Source: an uncultured delta proteobacterium | GTDB lineage: Bacteria; Desulfobacterota; Syntrophia; Syntrophales; UBA8958 | Length of the DNA stretch: 59,298 nucleotides | Direction: 5' to 3' | Assembly: GCA_903885795.1 (NCBI GenBank) | Contig: CAISJV010000026.1 | Coordinates: 1-59,298, forward strand | In this document: positions 42,287-51,018 of the stretch, one piece after another | Position numbering within the stretch: the first letter of the stretch is position 1 | Layout of the letters: every line of letters starts with the position of its first letter | Notes under the pieces: generated by a model | What the model saw: the letters and a program-made list of their open reading frames with translations, nothing else | The model's database searches: none | Told to the model about the DNA's origin: nothing | Program-made: the position numbers and the translations under genes

Positions 42287-43732
42287 TTATTTCGAAGGCC
42301 GGAATCCAGTATTACCAGACATTTTCTTCAGCGATGAGATCTCTTTTTGGATCTCCTCGGCTTCCGGGCTGTTCGGGGAAACGTATTTCATGGCGGCCAG
42401 AAAATGGAATAAAGCGCTTTCTCGCTTGAGTTTCCTTCTAAAATACTTGCCAAAATAATAGTGGGATTCATAAGGATGATTGGTCTTCCCGTAGATCATA
42501 GCCATGGTATAGTAAACATCATCATCCTCAATGGTTTTACCCTCGATTTTCTTGAAAAGGGCTATTGCCTGCCCGGTATCACCGGCAGCCTCGCAGGAAC
42601 GGGCAAGGTACAATAAGCTGATCACATTGTCAGGATCATGTTTGAGGGTCTCCTGGAGGTAGCCCATGGCCTCCGCTGCCTTCCCCGCATGATAATAAGC
42701 TATGCCCATTTCCCGCAGGACATCAGGGTCGGAAGGAGATATGGCGTGGGCCTTATGAAAGGCCTGAAAGGCCTCGGATGTTTGCCCGAGTTTTTCGCAG
42801 GTGACGGCCAGGCCGAACAGGTCGTCAACGTCATTTTGATTCTTCTTCAAATTATCACGAAAATGCTTGAGGTTGCCATGATAATCCCGGGATTGTAAAA
42901 TCACCAGGGTTTGAATTCTTTTAAGATTGCCGACGATACTCAACTCTCCACGCCGGGTATAGGTTGTCTGGATTTCGGCGTCGAGATATCGGATTCTTTC
43001 ATCAGTTCCCGGGTGGGTGAGAAAATAGGAAGGAATTGTATTGGAGTAATACTCGTAACGCCTCATTATTTTTAAGAAATCGAGCATGGACTTTCCATCA
43101 TAGCCTGTGGATACGAGATAGGCCATACCGAGGCGGTCAGCCGCTTCTTCGTGTTCTCGGCTATATTTGAGACTCATGGATTGCATACCACCGATGGAAA
43201 AAGCCGTGATGGCGGCGCCAAGGTCCCCGCCAACACCTAGAAAGGCGCCGGCAAGGACGGCTGCCAGAGTGGCAATGTTCAATTTCTTTGATTTTTCTAT
43301 GGAATCGGCAATATGGCGGGCATTAATGTGGGCAATTTCATGGGCTAGAACGCCTGCCAGTTCACTTTCTGATTCAACAAGCGTCAAGAGTCCCTGATTG
43401 ATATACACATAACCTCCGGGGGTAGCAAAGGCATTGACAGCCAAACTTTTGATGACGGAAAAACGGTAGTCATAAGGAAGGCGCTGGCTATTAGCAAGGA
43501 TCTTGTTACCCACCGTCGCGACATAGGCCGTGACGCGTTGATCGTGGAGGATGGCTTGATGCTTCTCGATATTGTCATAAAACTCCTTGCCCAGTTTCTT
43601 CTCATCATCAAGGGTAAAGGCCGCTTTTGCCATATTCGGGCAACATAGACAAAGGGCAATGATAATCAGCAGGAACAATCGTAGTGGCAAGGACAACCAC
43701 TTCACCAATGATGAACAGGGGAAATATTTCAT
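42287..43732 (-). CDS. M48 metalloprotease with C-terminal TPR repeats (BepA/YfgC-like)
   Basis: This 481-aa periplasmic protease probably assists or clears outer-membrane proteins. A signal peptide (about 1-36) is followed by the M48 domain. The zinc site is HEIAH (131-135) with the third ligand in YSREHEEAADRLGMAYLV near 190-207. The C-terminal part has about four TPR repeats (AFHKAHAISPSDPDVLREMG; AMGYLQETLKHDPDNVISL; AIALFKKIEG), as in BepA. The gene converges with the DUF4301 gene. Confidence 0.92.
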   Translation of the reverse strand: MKYFPCSSLVKWLSLPLRLFLLIIIALCLCCPNMAKAAFTLDDEKKLGKEFYDNIEKHQAILHDQRVTAYVATVGNKILANSQRLPYDYRFSVIKSLAVNAFATPGGYVYINQGLLTLVESESELAGVLAHEIAHINARHIADSIEKSKKLNIATLAAVLAGAFLGVGGDLGAAITAFSIGGMQSMSLKYSREHEEAADRLGMAYLVSTGYDGKSMLDFLKIMRRYEYYSNTIPSYFLTHPGTDERIRYLDAEIQTTYTRRGELSIVGNLKRIQTLVILQSRDYHGNLKHFRDNLKKNQNDVDDLFGLAVTCEKLGQTSEAFQAFHKAHAISPSDPDVLREMGIAYYHAGKAAEAMGYLQETLKHDPDNVISLLYLARSCEAAGDTGQAIALFKKIEGKTIEDDDVYYTMAMIYGKTNHPYESHYYFGKYFRRKLKRESALFHFLAAMKYVSPNSPEAEEIQKEISSLKKMSGNTGFRPSK

Positions 43733-43803
43733 GCTGCGTAGCTTACATATTTTTCTTATAGAATCAAGGGCGTGTTATTCTGAGTTGAGCTCATGAAATC
43801 ACT

Positions 43804-44307
43804 GTGCTATGGAGTGGGCAACTGGCAGGCCGATCTAAACGGAGAATTGATTCATTTGCAAAACATTTATCATCCGTGAAGTTTAAATATTTTTATCTGT
43901 TATTTTATATTTTTCCCGCTTGCACCTATAGTGGCGTTATTTTTTATCTGTCCTCCCTGTCTGCCTTTCCCGAAGAGATGCCTTCATTCTGGGGCTTCGA
44001 TAAAATTATCCACTTCATCGAATATTATATCTTTGGGTATCTGATTATTCGTTGTTTCTCCCGCTGGGAAAGCAGCGCTTTTAAACTGCGCCAGGCAATC
44101 CTGTGGACTATTGGGATCGGTGTCTTTTACGCATTGACCGATGAATGGCATCAATCATTTGTGCCCGGTCGTGATCCTTCTCTCTGGGATGCCTTCTTTG
44201 ATTCCTTGGGCGTTGCCTTTGCCGCCCTGACGTTTCAAGGCATTCGTAATCAAGTGAAGGTGATTAAATGGACGGAAAACTGGTTGGAGAGGAGGATTAA
44301 GCGTTGA
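43804..44307 (+). CDS. VanZ-like membrane protein
   Basis: This 167-aa inner-membrane protein has about four helices: YFYLLFYIFPACTYSGVIFY, FIEYYIFGYLIIRCF, AILWTIGIGVFYALTDEWHQ and AFFDSLGVAFAALTF. The signature FGFDKIIHFIEYYIFG-like segment and DEWHQSFVPGRDPSLWDAFFDS are diagnostic of VanZ family proteins. The real start may be the GTG at 43876 (giving about 143 aa), since neither it nor GTG 43804 has a clear ribosome site. Function in envelope biology is poorly known outside teicoplanin resistance. It overlaps cmk by four bases. Confidence 0.85.
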   Translation: MLWSGQLAGRSKRRIDSFAKHLSSVKFKYFYLLFYIFPACTYSGVIFYLSSLSAFPEEMPSFWGFDKIIHFIEYYIFGYLIIRCFSRWESSAFKLRQAILWTIGIGVFYALTDEWHQSFVPGRDPSLWDAFFDSLGVAFAALTFQGIRNQVKVIKWTENWLERRIKR

Positions 44308-44999
44308 AAAAGGATCTCATCGTCACTGTAGATGGGCCGGCCGGATCGGGAAAAAGTACCGTCAGCAAGATTTTGGCAAAGCGCCTGTCCTATCTTTATC
44401 TAGACACCGGGGCCCTTTACCGAGCGGTAGCCTATCTGATTGACAGGGAAGGCACCTCCGGAAATGATGAGCAGGTAATCCATGACCTGCTAAAGAGTAC
44501 GGACATTAGTTTGCAGAAATCGGGAGAGGGTTTGCAGGTTTATGTAAACGGGGAAGACGTCACAGGACATTTGAGAACTGAAGAGATAGGACTTATGGCC
44601 TCGAAAATATCTGCTTTGCCCTTGATCAGAGAAATACTGTTGCCGATTCAACGAAAAGCGGGCGCCAAGGGAGGAATCGTCGCTGAAGGACGGGACATGG
44701 GGACCATTGTTTTTCCCAACGCTGAGGTGAAATTCTTTCTCGATGCCAGCGAAAGTGAAAGGATTCAAAGGCGATTCATGGAATTATCCAGCCGCGGTGT
44801 TCGCATCCCCTATGGAAACATAGCAAGAGATATGGGGCAGCGAGACCATCAGGACAGGGAAAGGGAGGTCGCGCCCCTCCGGCCTCATGAGGAGGCGGTG
44901 ATTATCGATACTTCCGGCATGACGATCGCCGAGGTTGTTGAAGCTATGCTGGAGATTATTAATATTTCATTAGCCTCAAATTCGCTTGATCTTTTATAA
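44304..44999 (+). CDS. cmk: Cytidylate kinase
   Basis: This 231-aa enzyme phosphorylates CMP and dCMP. The P-loop is GPAGSGKS (11-18). LDTGALYRAVAYLIDREG (about 34-51) holds the NMP-site Asp and Arg. VAEGRDMGTIVFPNAEVKFFLDA (about 127-149) and ERIQRRFMEL follow, then RDHQDREREVAPLRP, the lid Arg motif. The start is TTG 44304 with GGAGAGGAGG ahead, overlapping the VanZ stop. cmk directly before rpsA is the common bacterial order. Confidence 0.96.
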   Translation: MKKDLIVTVDGPAGSGKSTVSKILAKRLSYLYLDTGALYRAVAYLIDREGTSGNDEQVIHDLLKSTDISLQKSGEGLQVYVNGEDVTGHLRTEEIGLMASKISALPLIREILLPIQRKAGAKGGIVAEGRDMGTIVFPNAEVKFFLDASESERIQRRFMELSSRGVRIPYGNIARDMGQRDHQDREREVAPLRPHEEAVIIDTSGMTIAEVVEAMLEIINISLASNSLDLL

Positions 45000-45062
45000 T
45001 CAGTGTGTTAGTGCACCTGCACATAGCGGCGGTTTTTATAAAATTTAGGGGGTAAAGGGTTA

Positions 45063-46838
45063 ATGGTAAACGGTAGTGATGTCAGTGAAACATCCAAAAA
45101 TCAAGAGGTGAAAAGTGATACGCCCATAGACAAGGCAGAAGAAGTGAAATCGGCTCCGGGCAGGGAAGAAGACATGGGATTCCGGGAGTTGTATGAGCAA
45201 TCCCTGCAAACATTGCAATTGGGAGAGGTTGTAGAAGGGAAAGTTATCCAGATCAACCCGGACATGGTCATGGTAGACGTGGGCTGGAAAACGGAAGGTT
45301 ACATTCCAGCCAAGGAATTGCGGGACGAACAGGGAAATATCACCATTGCCGTGGGTGATCGTGTTGAGGTTTTTGTGGATCGCCGTGATGGCGACGGCAA
45401 TCTCGTTTTATCGAAAGACAAGGCGGCTCGTCTGAAGATTTGGGACGATGTCAAATTTGCCTGTGAAAATAGTACCACAATGAAGGGTGTTGTCATTGAG
45501 AGGGTCAAGGGTGGTTTGTCCGTGGATATAGGTATCCCGGCGTTCCTTCCCGGGTCCCAGGTAGATATCCGGCCTATTCGTGATCTTGATCAATTTGTCG
45601 GTCAGACTATAGACTTCAATGTCATCAAATACGATCGCAAAAGAAATAATGTGGTCTTGTCAAGAAGAGCCATTCTGGAGAAGCACCGGGATGAAGAGAA
45701 GCGCGTAACCCTTGAAAATATTCAGGAGGGTAACGTAGTTGAAGGAATCATAAAGAATATTACTGATTATGGTATTTTTATAGATCTCGGGGGTATCGAC
45801 GGCCTCCTGCACATTACCGATATTTCCTGGGGAAGGATCTCCCGTCCCGCCGATACTTTCAGCAAAGGACAGCGGATTATGGTGAAGGTCATGTCCTTCG
45901 ACCGGGAAAAGGAAAGGGTTGCCCTTGGGCTCAAGCAGTTGACAGAAAATCCCTGGGAGACGATCCATGAAAAGTATCCCGTCGGATCGGTTATGGAGGG
46001 CAAGGTTGTCAATCTCACCGATTACGGCGCCTTTATCGAACTTGAACCTGGCGTAGAAGGTCTTGTCCATATCTCTGAGATGTTCTGGACAAGGGAAATC
46101 AGGCACCCCTCTAAGGTTCTGTCACCGGGTCAGCAGGTTCAGGTCATGATCCTGGAAGTTAAAACAGAGGAAAAGCGGATATCCCTAGGCCTTAAGCAGA
46201 CCATGTCAAATCCCTGGGAAGCTCTGAGAGAGAAGTATCCCGTAGGAACTCTGATTAAGGGAGTTGTAAGGAATATCACTAATTTCGGTGTCTTTGTCGG
46301 TATTGAAGACGGGATAGACGGTCTTATTCACCTCTCCGACATTTCCTGGACCCAGAAAGTAAAACACCCTTCCGATCTTTTCAAAAAGGGTCAGGAAATT
46401 GAGGCGATGGTCCTGAATGTTGACGTGGAAAACGAAAAGTTTTCCCTCGGCGTTAAGCAGATCGAGAAGAACCCCTGGGAAGAATTTACCAATAAATATG
46501 GTCCCAATGCTTCCGTATCGGGTAAGGTCACCAATATCACCGATTTCGGCATCTTTGTCGAAATCGAAGAGGGTATTGAGGGTTTGGTGCATATCTCGGA
46601 ACTGAGCCAAAAACGGGTCAAATCCGCATCGGAGCTCTTTGCTATCGGCGATACAGTTACGGCGACCATCAAAAGCATCGATTCCAAAGCAAGAAAGATT
46701 CGTCTGAGTATCAAGGACTATGAAACTGGGGCCGAAGGTCCAACAGTTCAACATCAGTACCTCAATAACCGTGAAAACATGGGCTCCAGCCTGGGGCGAG
46801 CCTTGGCGGATTTAAAGATCATGGACTCTGACGGATAG
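45063..46838 (+). CDS. rpsA: 30S ribosomal protein S1
   Basis: This 591-aa protein has six S1 RNA-binding domains, with repeats starting at about residues 55, 140, 226, 311, 398 and 485. Typical turns are GIFIDLGGIDGLLHITDISW, GAFIELEPGVEGLVHISEMF and GVFVGIEDGIDGLIHLSDIS; each repeat ends in a KEERVxLGLKQ-type segment. An acidic N-terminal extension of about 45 residues (SETSKNQEVKSDTPIDKAEE) is present. It lies between cmk and sppA. S1 is needed for translation of structured mRNAs. Confidence 0.97.
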   Translation: MVNGSDVSETSKNQEVKSDTPIDKAEEVKSAPGREEDMGFRELYEQSLQTLQLGEVVEGKVIQINPDMVMVDVGWKTEGYIPAKELRDEQGNITIAVGDRVEVFVDRRDGDGNLVLSKDKAARLKIWDDVKFACENSTTMKGVVIERVKGGLSVDIGIPAFLPGSQVDIRPIRDLDQFVGQTIDFNVIKYDRKRNNVVLSRRAILEKHRDEEKRVTLENIQEGNVVEGIIKNITDYGIFIDLGGIDGLLHITDISWGRISRPADTFSKGQRIMVKVMSFDREKERVALGLKQLTENPWETIHEKYPVGSVMEGKVVNLTDYGAFIELEPGVEGLVHISEMFWTREIRHPSKVLSPGQQVQVMILEVKTEEKRISLGLKQTMSNPWEALREKYPVGTLIKGVVRNITNFGVFVGIEDGIDGLIHLSDISWTQKVKHPSDLFKKGQEIEAMVLNVDVENEKFSLGVKQIEKNPWEEFTNKYGPNASVSGKVTNITDFGIFVEIEEGIEGLVHISELSQKRVKSASELFAIGDTVTATIKSIDSKARKIRLSIKDYETGAEGPTVQHQYLNNRENMGSSLGRALADLKIMDSDG

Positions 46839-46851
46839 ACCAGCTTAAAGC

Positions 46852-47736
46852 ATGAGAAGACATCCCATCCTGTTTGCCTTCGTGCTCCTCATCATGATGG
46901 CCCTGATTTTTTCGGCGGTTATTTTCAGTGTCAGCGCCCTTTCCGGCAAGCGGAAATCTCTGCTGGCTTCGGAAAAGGTTGGTGTAGTCACGGTCGAAGG
47001 GGTGATCACCGACGCCAGGGAAACTGTTCAACAATTAGAGGAACTTGGGAAAGATGAGTCCGTACGCGCCGTTGTCGTCAGAATTGAGACGCCAGGTGGG
47101 GCCGTGGCGCCGTCGCAGGAGATCTATGGGGCCGTTCGGGAGCTGAAGAAAAAGAAAAAGGTGGTCGCCTCCATAGGGTCGGTTGGCGCCTCCGGCGGTT
47201 ATCTGATTGCTTGTGCTGCCGATCGCGTAGTTGCCAATCCGGGTTCTATTACCGGCAGTATTTCCACGGTGATGCATCTGCTCAACGCCGAGGGTCTGCT
47301 GGGTAAGATCGGCTTGAAACCGTCAGTCATCAAGAGTGGGAAATATAAAGATATTGGTTCTCCTTCCCGGGAAATTACCCCGGAAGAAAGAGCCCTGCTG
47401 CAAGCGGTTATTGATGATATGAATGATCATTTCATCGATACGGTGGCAGCGGAGAGAAAAATGCCCAGGGAAAAGGTGAAGGCCATCGCCGACGGAAGGA
47501 TATTTTCCGGTCGTCAGGCCAAGCAGGCGGGGCTGGTTGATGAGCTTGGCGACATGAATCAGGCCATTGGGATCGCGGGAACCATGTCGGGGATGAAGGG
47601 GAAACCGGAAGCGGTCTATTTAGGCAAGAAAAAATCGTATTGGGATGTTTTGTTTAAAAACAGCCTCTCTGCACTGGTTTCGGAATGGAAAAATCAGGAA
47701 GCAAGACTGGCAGGGGCATATTATGTTTACGAGTAA
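46852..47736 (+). CDS. sppA: Signal peptide peptidase SppA, short form
   Basis: This 294-aa membrane-anchored serine protease degrades cleaved signal peptides. Residues 10-30 (VLLIMMALIFSAVIFSVSAL) are the anchor. The nucleophile Ser114 lies in GSVGASGGYL, and the partner lysine lies in the IKSGKYKDIGSPSR segment (about 160-173). It has one protease domain, like the Bacillus and not the duplicated E. coli protein. Seven bases separate it from ihf. Confidence 0.93.
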   Translation: MRRHPILFAFVLLIMMALIFSAVIFSVSALSGKRKSLLASEKVGVVTVEGVITDARETVQQLEELGKDESVRAVVVRIETPGGAVAPSQEIYGAVRELKKKKKVVASIGSVGASGGYLIACAADRVVANPGSITGSISTVMHLLNAEGLLGKIGLKPSVIKSGKYKDIGSPSREITPEERALLQAVIDDMNDHFIDTVAAERKMPREKVKAIADGRIFSGRQAKQAGLVDELGDMNQAIGIAGTMSGMKGKPEAVYLGKKKSYWDVLFKNSLSALVSEWKNQEARLAGAYYVYE

Positions 47737-47742
47737 TAGATT

Positions 47743-48033
47743 ATGACGAAAAGAGAATTGGTCGCAAAGGTACAGGCGGAGTTTCCAGATAATCGTACTG
47801 CGGATATTGCATTCGCCGTCTATAGAATGTTTGACGCCATGTCGGAAGCTTTGGAGAGGGGAGAGCGAATTGATATTCGTGACTTCGGCAACTTTACTGT
47901 GAGAAGCAGAAAGGCCCGGCAAGCAAGAAATCCCCGGACTACAGAGGCAGTCAAGCTGCTGGAGCGACGAGTGCCATTTTTTAAGGTGGGCAAGGAACTG
48001 AAGGAGCGGGTGGCAGGAAAAGGGCATGTATAA
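47743..48033 (+). CDS. Integration host factor/HU-family DNA-binding protein
   Basis: This 96-aa nucleoid protein has the HU/IHF fold: TKRELVAKVQAEF, then AMSEALERGERIDIRDFGNF (about 33-52), then the DNA-binding arm with VRSRKARQARNPRTTEAVKL (Pro at the tip, Asn/Pro-Arg). IHF versus HU is suggested by the R-x-G-RNPRT-type arm and the position after rpsA and sppA, where ihfB is usual. It overlaps the next gene by eight bases. Confidence 0.9.
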   Translation: MTKRELVAKVQAEFPDNRTADIAFAVYRMFDAMSEALERGERIDIRDFGNFTVRSRKARQARNPRTTEAVKLLERRVPFFKVGKELKERVAGKGHV

Positions 48034-48796
48034 AACAATTCTTCTTGAAAAAAGAGAAGGTTACGCCATCATTACCATGAATCGACCCCGGGAGATGAAC
48101 GCCCTGTCCGGGGAAATGCGTTCCGAACTCAACGATGCCCTCGATCATTTGGAAAACGAGGAAACGATAAGGGTCCTGATCATGACCGGCGGTGAGTATG
48201 TCTTTTCAGCCGGGATGGACATCAAAGAAATGACGGCCCTTTCCGATGAGGAAGTCGCATCTTATTTCGGGTCCATTCTGCAGTATTTAAAGAAAATTTA
48301 CACCTACAGAAAGCCAGTTATTGCCGCTGTGGGCGGTATCGCCCTGGGGGGCGGTTTTAATATTGCAACGGTCTGTGATCTGATTATTGCCTCGGAGAGC
48401 GCCATTTTTGGACATCCTGAGCTAAAGTTCGGTTTGAATCCCCTCTTCAGCCCGTTAAGGCATCTCGTGGGGATGGCCAAGGCGAAGGAAATCAGCATGC
48501 TTGGCGAGCCGATTGGGGCAAAAGAGGCCCTGAGAATAGGCCTGGTAAACAAAGTGGCGACGCCGGAAAAATTTATGGATGAAGCCATTGCTATGGCGGA
48601 AGGGCTGGCGGCAAGATCCGGAAGGGCAATCGAATCGGTTAAGAGGATATCCGTTATGACGGAGAAGCTCGATAAAACTTCAGCTTTGGACCTGGAGTTT
48701 GAGTTCATGGTGCACCTTTTTTCAGGTCCGGAAAGAAAGGTCCGTATGCATGAGTTCATGACCCGGGAGCACCTGACGAAGATGTCCAAGGGTTAA
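48026..48796 (+). CDS. Enoyl-CoA hydratase/isomerase (crotonase) family protein
   Basis: This 256-aa protein is a crotonase-fold enzyme. The oxyanion-hole segments are EYVFSAGMDIKEM (about 55-67) and AVGGIALGGGFNIATVCD (about 98-115). Glu in FGHPELKFG (about 130) and Glu in MAKAKEISMLGEP fall where the two hydratase glutamates lie. The loop LNPLFSPLRHLVG replaces the typical PG-x-GGTQRL, so hydratase is not certain; isomerase or another acyl-CoA reaction is possible. It is probably co-transcribed with ihf through an eight-base overlap. Confidence 0.85.
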   Translation: MYKTILLEKREGYAIITMNRPREMNALSGEMRSELNDALDHLENEETIRVLIMTGGEYVFSAGMDIKEMTALSDEEVASYFGSILQYLKKIYTYRKPVIAAVGGIALGGGFNIATVCDLIIASESAIFGHPELKFGLNPLFSPLRHLVGMAKAKEISMLGEPIGAKEALRIGLVNKVATPEKFMDEAIAMAEGLAARSGRAIESVKRISVMTEKLDKTSALDLEFEFMVHLFSGPERKVRMHEFMTREHLTKMSKG

Positions 48797-48815
48797 AATG
48801 TACAAATCCAACTGG

Positions 48816-49097
48816 TTAAAAGTCCCAGTCATTGTCGGGAGATGCAAAATCTCGCAGCTGATCACGCCTTTTTTTATGCTGTAATTTTTTGAGAGCCTTG
48901 GCCTCAATCTGACGGATTCTTTCCCTTGTCACCCCCATCATTTCTCCTACTTCTTCCAGCGTGAACGGTCCAAAATTACAGGCCACCCAAGTGCAGTTAA
49001 AAAAAGCCTCATTCTTCAATCGCCATTCACATGCCTGATCAATGCATATCTCACTAATAAGACTGCCCTTTTTTTTGCACCGATAAGTATTATTCAA
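48816..49097 (-). CDS. Small sigma-70 region-4-like HTH protein with Cys-rich N-terminus
   Basis: This 93-aa protein consists of a Cys-containing N-terminal half (Cys7, Cys18, Cys23, Cys35, Cys40) and a C-terminal [23 protein letters not shown] (45-64) and EAKALKKL match region 4.2 of primary sigma factors, the part that reads the -35 box. Regions 2 and 3 are absent, so it cannot act as a sigma factor alone. The Cys residues could bind a metal or a cluster and make it a redox-responsive regulator; this is inference. It converges with the crotonase gene. Confidence 0.75.
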   Translation of the reverse strand: MNNTYRCKKKGSLISEICIDQACEWRLKNEAFFNCTWVACNFGPFTLEEVGEMMGVTRERIRQIEAKALKKLQHKKRRDQLRDFASPDNDWDF

Positions 49098-49329
49098 GGG
49101 ATTATATCTCCTTTATCCGATAATAAAAGCCTATCTAACTCAATTACGTTCGTCGTAACCTATTAACGAGGCTCCTGTTTGTCAAGCAGTTTCGTGGCCG
49201 GAACTTGATGAATGATCTGGTCGCAGCTTAGTAATCATTTTACGAAATCACCATAATTAGATATAATACGCATCATAGTTATTTGCCCCTAATTCGTATT
49301 TGAAATGTCAAGGAAAATGAAGGAAAAAA

Positions 49330-50163
49330 TCAAAGAACCCGCCTCTGCAAGCCGCACTCATGGAGAACAGTAGCTGCGATTTCCTCTACGGATACAGTAG
49401 TAATATTAATATATGGTATGTGTTCTGAAAGAAAAAGAGATTCAGCGGCAGCTATTTCTACCTGGCATTGGTGAAGCGAGGCATAACGGCTCTGGGATCT
49501 CCTTTCGGACCTGATCCTGTGCAAACGTTCGGGTTTGATGGTGAGCCCATACAATTTCTTCCGGAAGGGGATCAGGACGTTGGGGAGTTCGTCGTATCGT
49601 CCAAAAAGGTCTTCCTCGGTAAGGGGATAATTGGCCGCATAAATACCGAACTGCATGCCAAGATAAAGACATGTCGGCGTCTTTCCGGTGCGCGAAACAC
49701 CCACAATGATGATATCTGCCTTATCGTAATTCTTGGTGGAGATCCCGTCGTCATTTCCGAGGGCATAATTCACGGCGTCGATGCGGACATCATAGCTGCC
49801 ATTGCTTACGAAGCTATGGTATCGTCCGATGGTATGAGAGGATTCACAGTTGAGCTCCTTTTCCAGACGACCGATGAAGACTTCAAAGAGGTCAAAGAAT
49901 TTGCTCTGACTATTCACAATGATACTGCGAAGCTCGGCATCAATGAGGGTGCTGAAAATAATGGGAGGGAATCCCGTCTGGCTTGCCTCCAGATTGATCT
50001 GGTTTACCGCCCGATACGCCTTGGCGGCGGTATCGATAAAGGGGAGGGTGACCTGATCAAAAAGGACATTGTTGAACTGGGTCAGGAGACTCTGCCCCAA
50101 GGTCTCCGCCGTGATGGCTGTGCCGTCAGATATGAAAAAAACTGTCCTTCTAGCTGTAAGCAT
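49330..50163 (-). CDS. Pyruvate, water dikinase (PEP synthase) regulatory protein, DUF299
   Basis: This 277-aa bifunctional regulator would phosphorylate (ADP-dependent) and dephosphorylate a Thr of PEP synthase or pyruvate phosphate dikinase. It begins with FFISDGTAITAETLGQSLL. The P-loop-like motif is VGVSRTGKTPTCLYLG (about 155-170). The C-terminus has DRLHRIRSERRS-like LHRIRSERRSQSRYAS and a closing helix. ATG 50163 is preferred; a TTG at 50208 would add 15 residues overlapping the MBL gene. Whether the target is PpsA or PpdK cannot be told. It follows the MBL gene closely. Confidence 0.87.
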   Translation of the reverse strand: MLTARRTVFFISDGTAITAETLGQSLLTQFNNVLFDQVTLPFIDTAAKAYRAVNQINLEASQTGFPPIIFSTLIDAELRSIIVNSQSKFFDLFEVFIGRLEKELNCESSHTIGRYHSFVSNGSYDVRIDAVNYALGNDDGISTKNYDKADIIIVGVSRTGKTPTCLYLGMQFGIYAANYPLTEEDLFGRYDELPNVLIPFRKKLYGLTIKPERLHRIRSERRSQSRYASLHQCQVEIAAAESLFLSEHIPYINITTVSVEEIAATVLHECGLQRRVL

Positions 50164-50176
50164 AAAATTGTAATCT

Positions 50177-50842
50177 TTAAATATAGGGGAAGATGTGATC
50201 CACGACAACTTTGAAATTGCTTTTCACGCTATTAGCGCCTTCAATGATCTCCATATGCCCCGGCAGGAGCCATTCCACGTCCAGAACGCTCAGCTTGGAA
50301 ATGCTCTTTTTAAGCAGCGACCCGTTACCGCCTGGGAAATCTGTTCTCCCGACGTTTTGATTGAAAATGACGTCTCCCGGGAAAAGGGCCTTCCGCAGTG
50401 GCCAATAAAGGGCGATAGAGCCCGGTGAATGACCGGGGACATGGATGACCTGAAGTTCTTCATCGCCCAGGCTCAAAGGGCCTTCCGGTAGAAATAGATC
50501 GATTTTGGCCTGGGGCGCCGTGAGTCCGAATAGTCCATAGAGTTCTCCTCCCGCTCCCTTAAGAAAATCAAGTTCCTCTTTATTCAGGGCTATTTGAATT
50601 TCTTGGTCATAGAAATATTCCGAGCCTTCAAAATGGTCGGGATGGGAATGTGTATTGATGATGTAATGGATGTCTTTTGTTTCAATGCCATCTTGGGCCA
50701 TTCTTTCCAGGAGAGCGGGGACATGTTTTGTCAGGCCGGGATCGACAAGGGCTCCGATATGGCCGCCGATATAAAAGCTGTTGCAATTGTTGTCGAAATA
50801 ATCTTTCCATTCATAGGCATAGAGATCATCTGTGAGCTGCAT
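50177..50842 (-). CDS. MBL-fold metallo-hydrolase
   Basis: This 221-aa protein has the zinc-binding motif NTHSHPDHFEG (HxHxDH) at about 65-75, then VIHVPGHSPGSIALYWP with its His at about 134-150, the acid FPGDVIFNQNVGRTDFPGG and a final LPGHMEIIEG. These cover all five conserved MBL motifs. The glyoxalase-II-like GRTDFPGG loop suggests a thioesterase-type or persulfide-dioxygenase-like relative. A strong AAGGAGG ribosome site precedes the ATG. It probably shares a transcript with the PEP synthase regulator. Confidence 0.88.
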   Translation of the reverse strand: MQLTDDLYAYEWKDYFDNNCNSFYIGGHIGALVDPGLTKHVPALLERMAQDGIETKDIHYIINTHSHPDHFEGSEYFYDQEIQIALNKEELDFLKGAGGELYGLFGLTAPQAKIDLFLPEGPLSLGDEELQVIHVPGHSPGSIALYWPLRKALFPGDVIFNQNVGRTDFPGGNGSLLKKSISKLSVLDVEWLLPGHMEIIEGANSVKSNFKVVVDHIFPYI

Positions 50843-50977
50843 GGGGCCTCCTTTTTTTTATTGCGCCCCCTAATACCCTAAATTCATTGAAAACACAAAC
50901 AGGGAAAGTGATATCTGAAACCCCCTACCTTCAGGGCGAGGAAGTAATTATGACTTGCCTCATGAAAGTGACGGGTA

Positions 50978-51015
50978 CATCCAACCCCTCCCCTTCAAGA
51001 GGAGGGGTTGGGTTA
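50978..51015. repeat. Dispersed GC-rich palindromic repeat, copy 3 of 4
   Basis: CATCCAACCCCTCCCCTTCA meets AGAGGAGGGGTTGGGTTA in a nearly perfect palindrome. It sits just past the stop of the acyl-CoA synthetase gene and could act as a terminator or mRNA stabiliser. Confidence 0.75.
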
Positions 51016-51018
51016 ACG

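Noticed and set aside
49468-50214. A 248-codon open frame on the plus strand
   Set aside because: It is antisense to the PEP synthase regulator; the minus-strand protein has clear family motifs.
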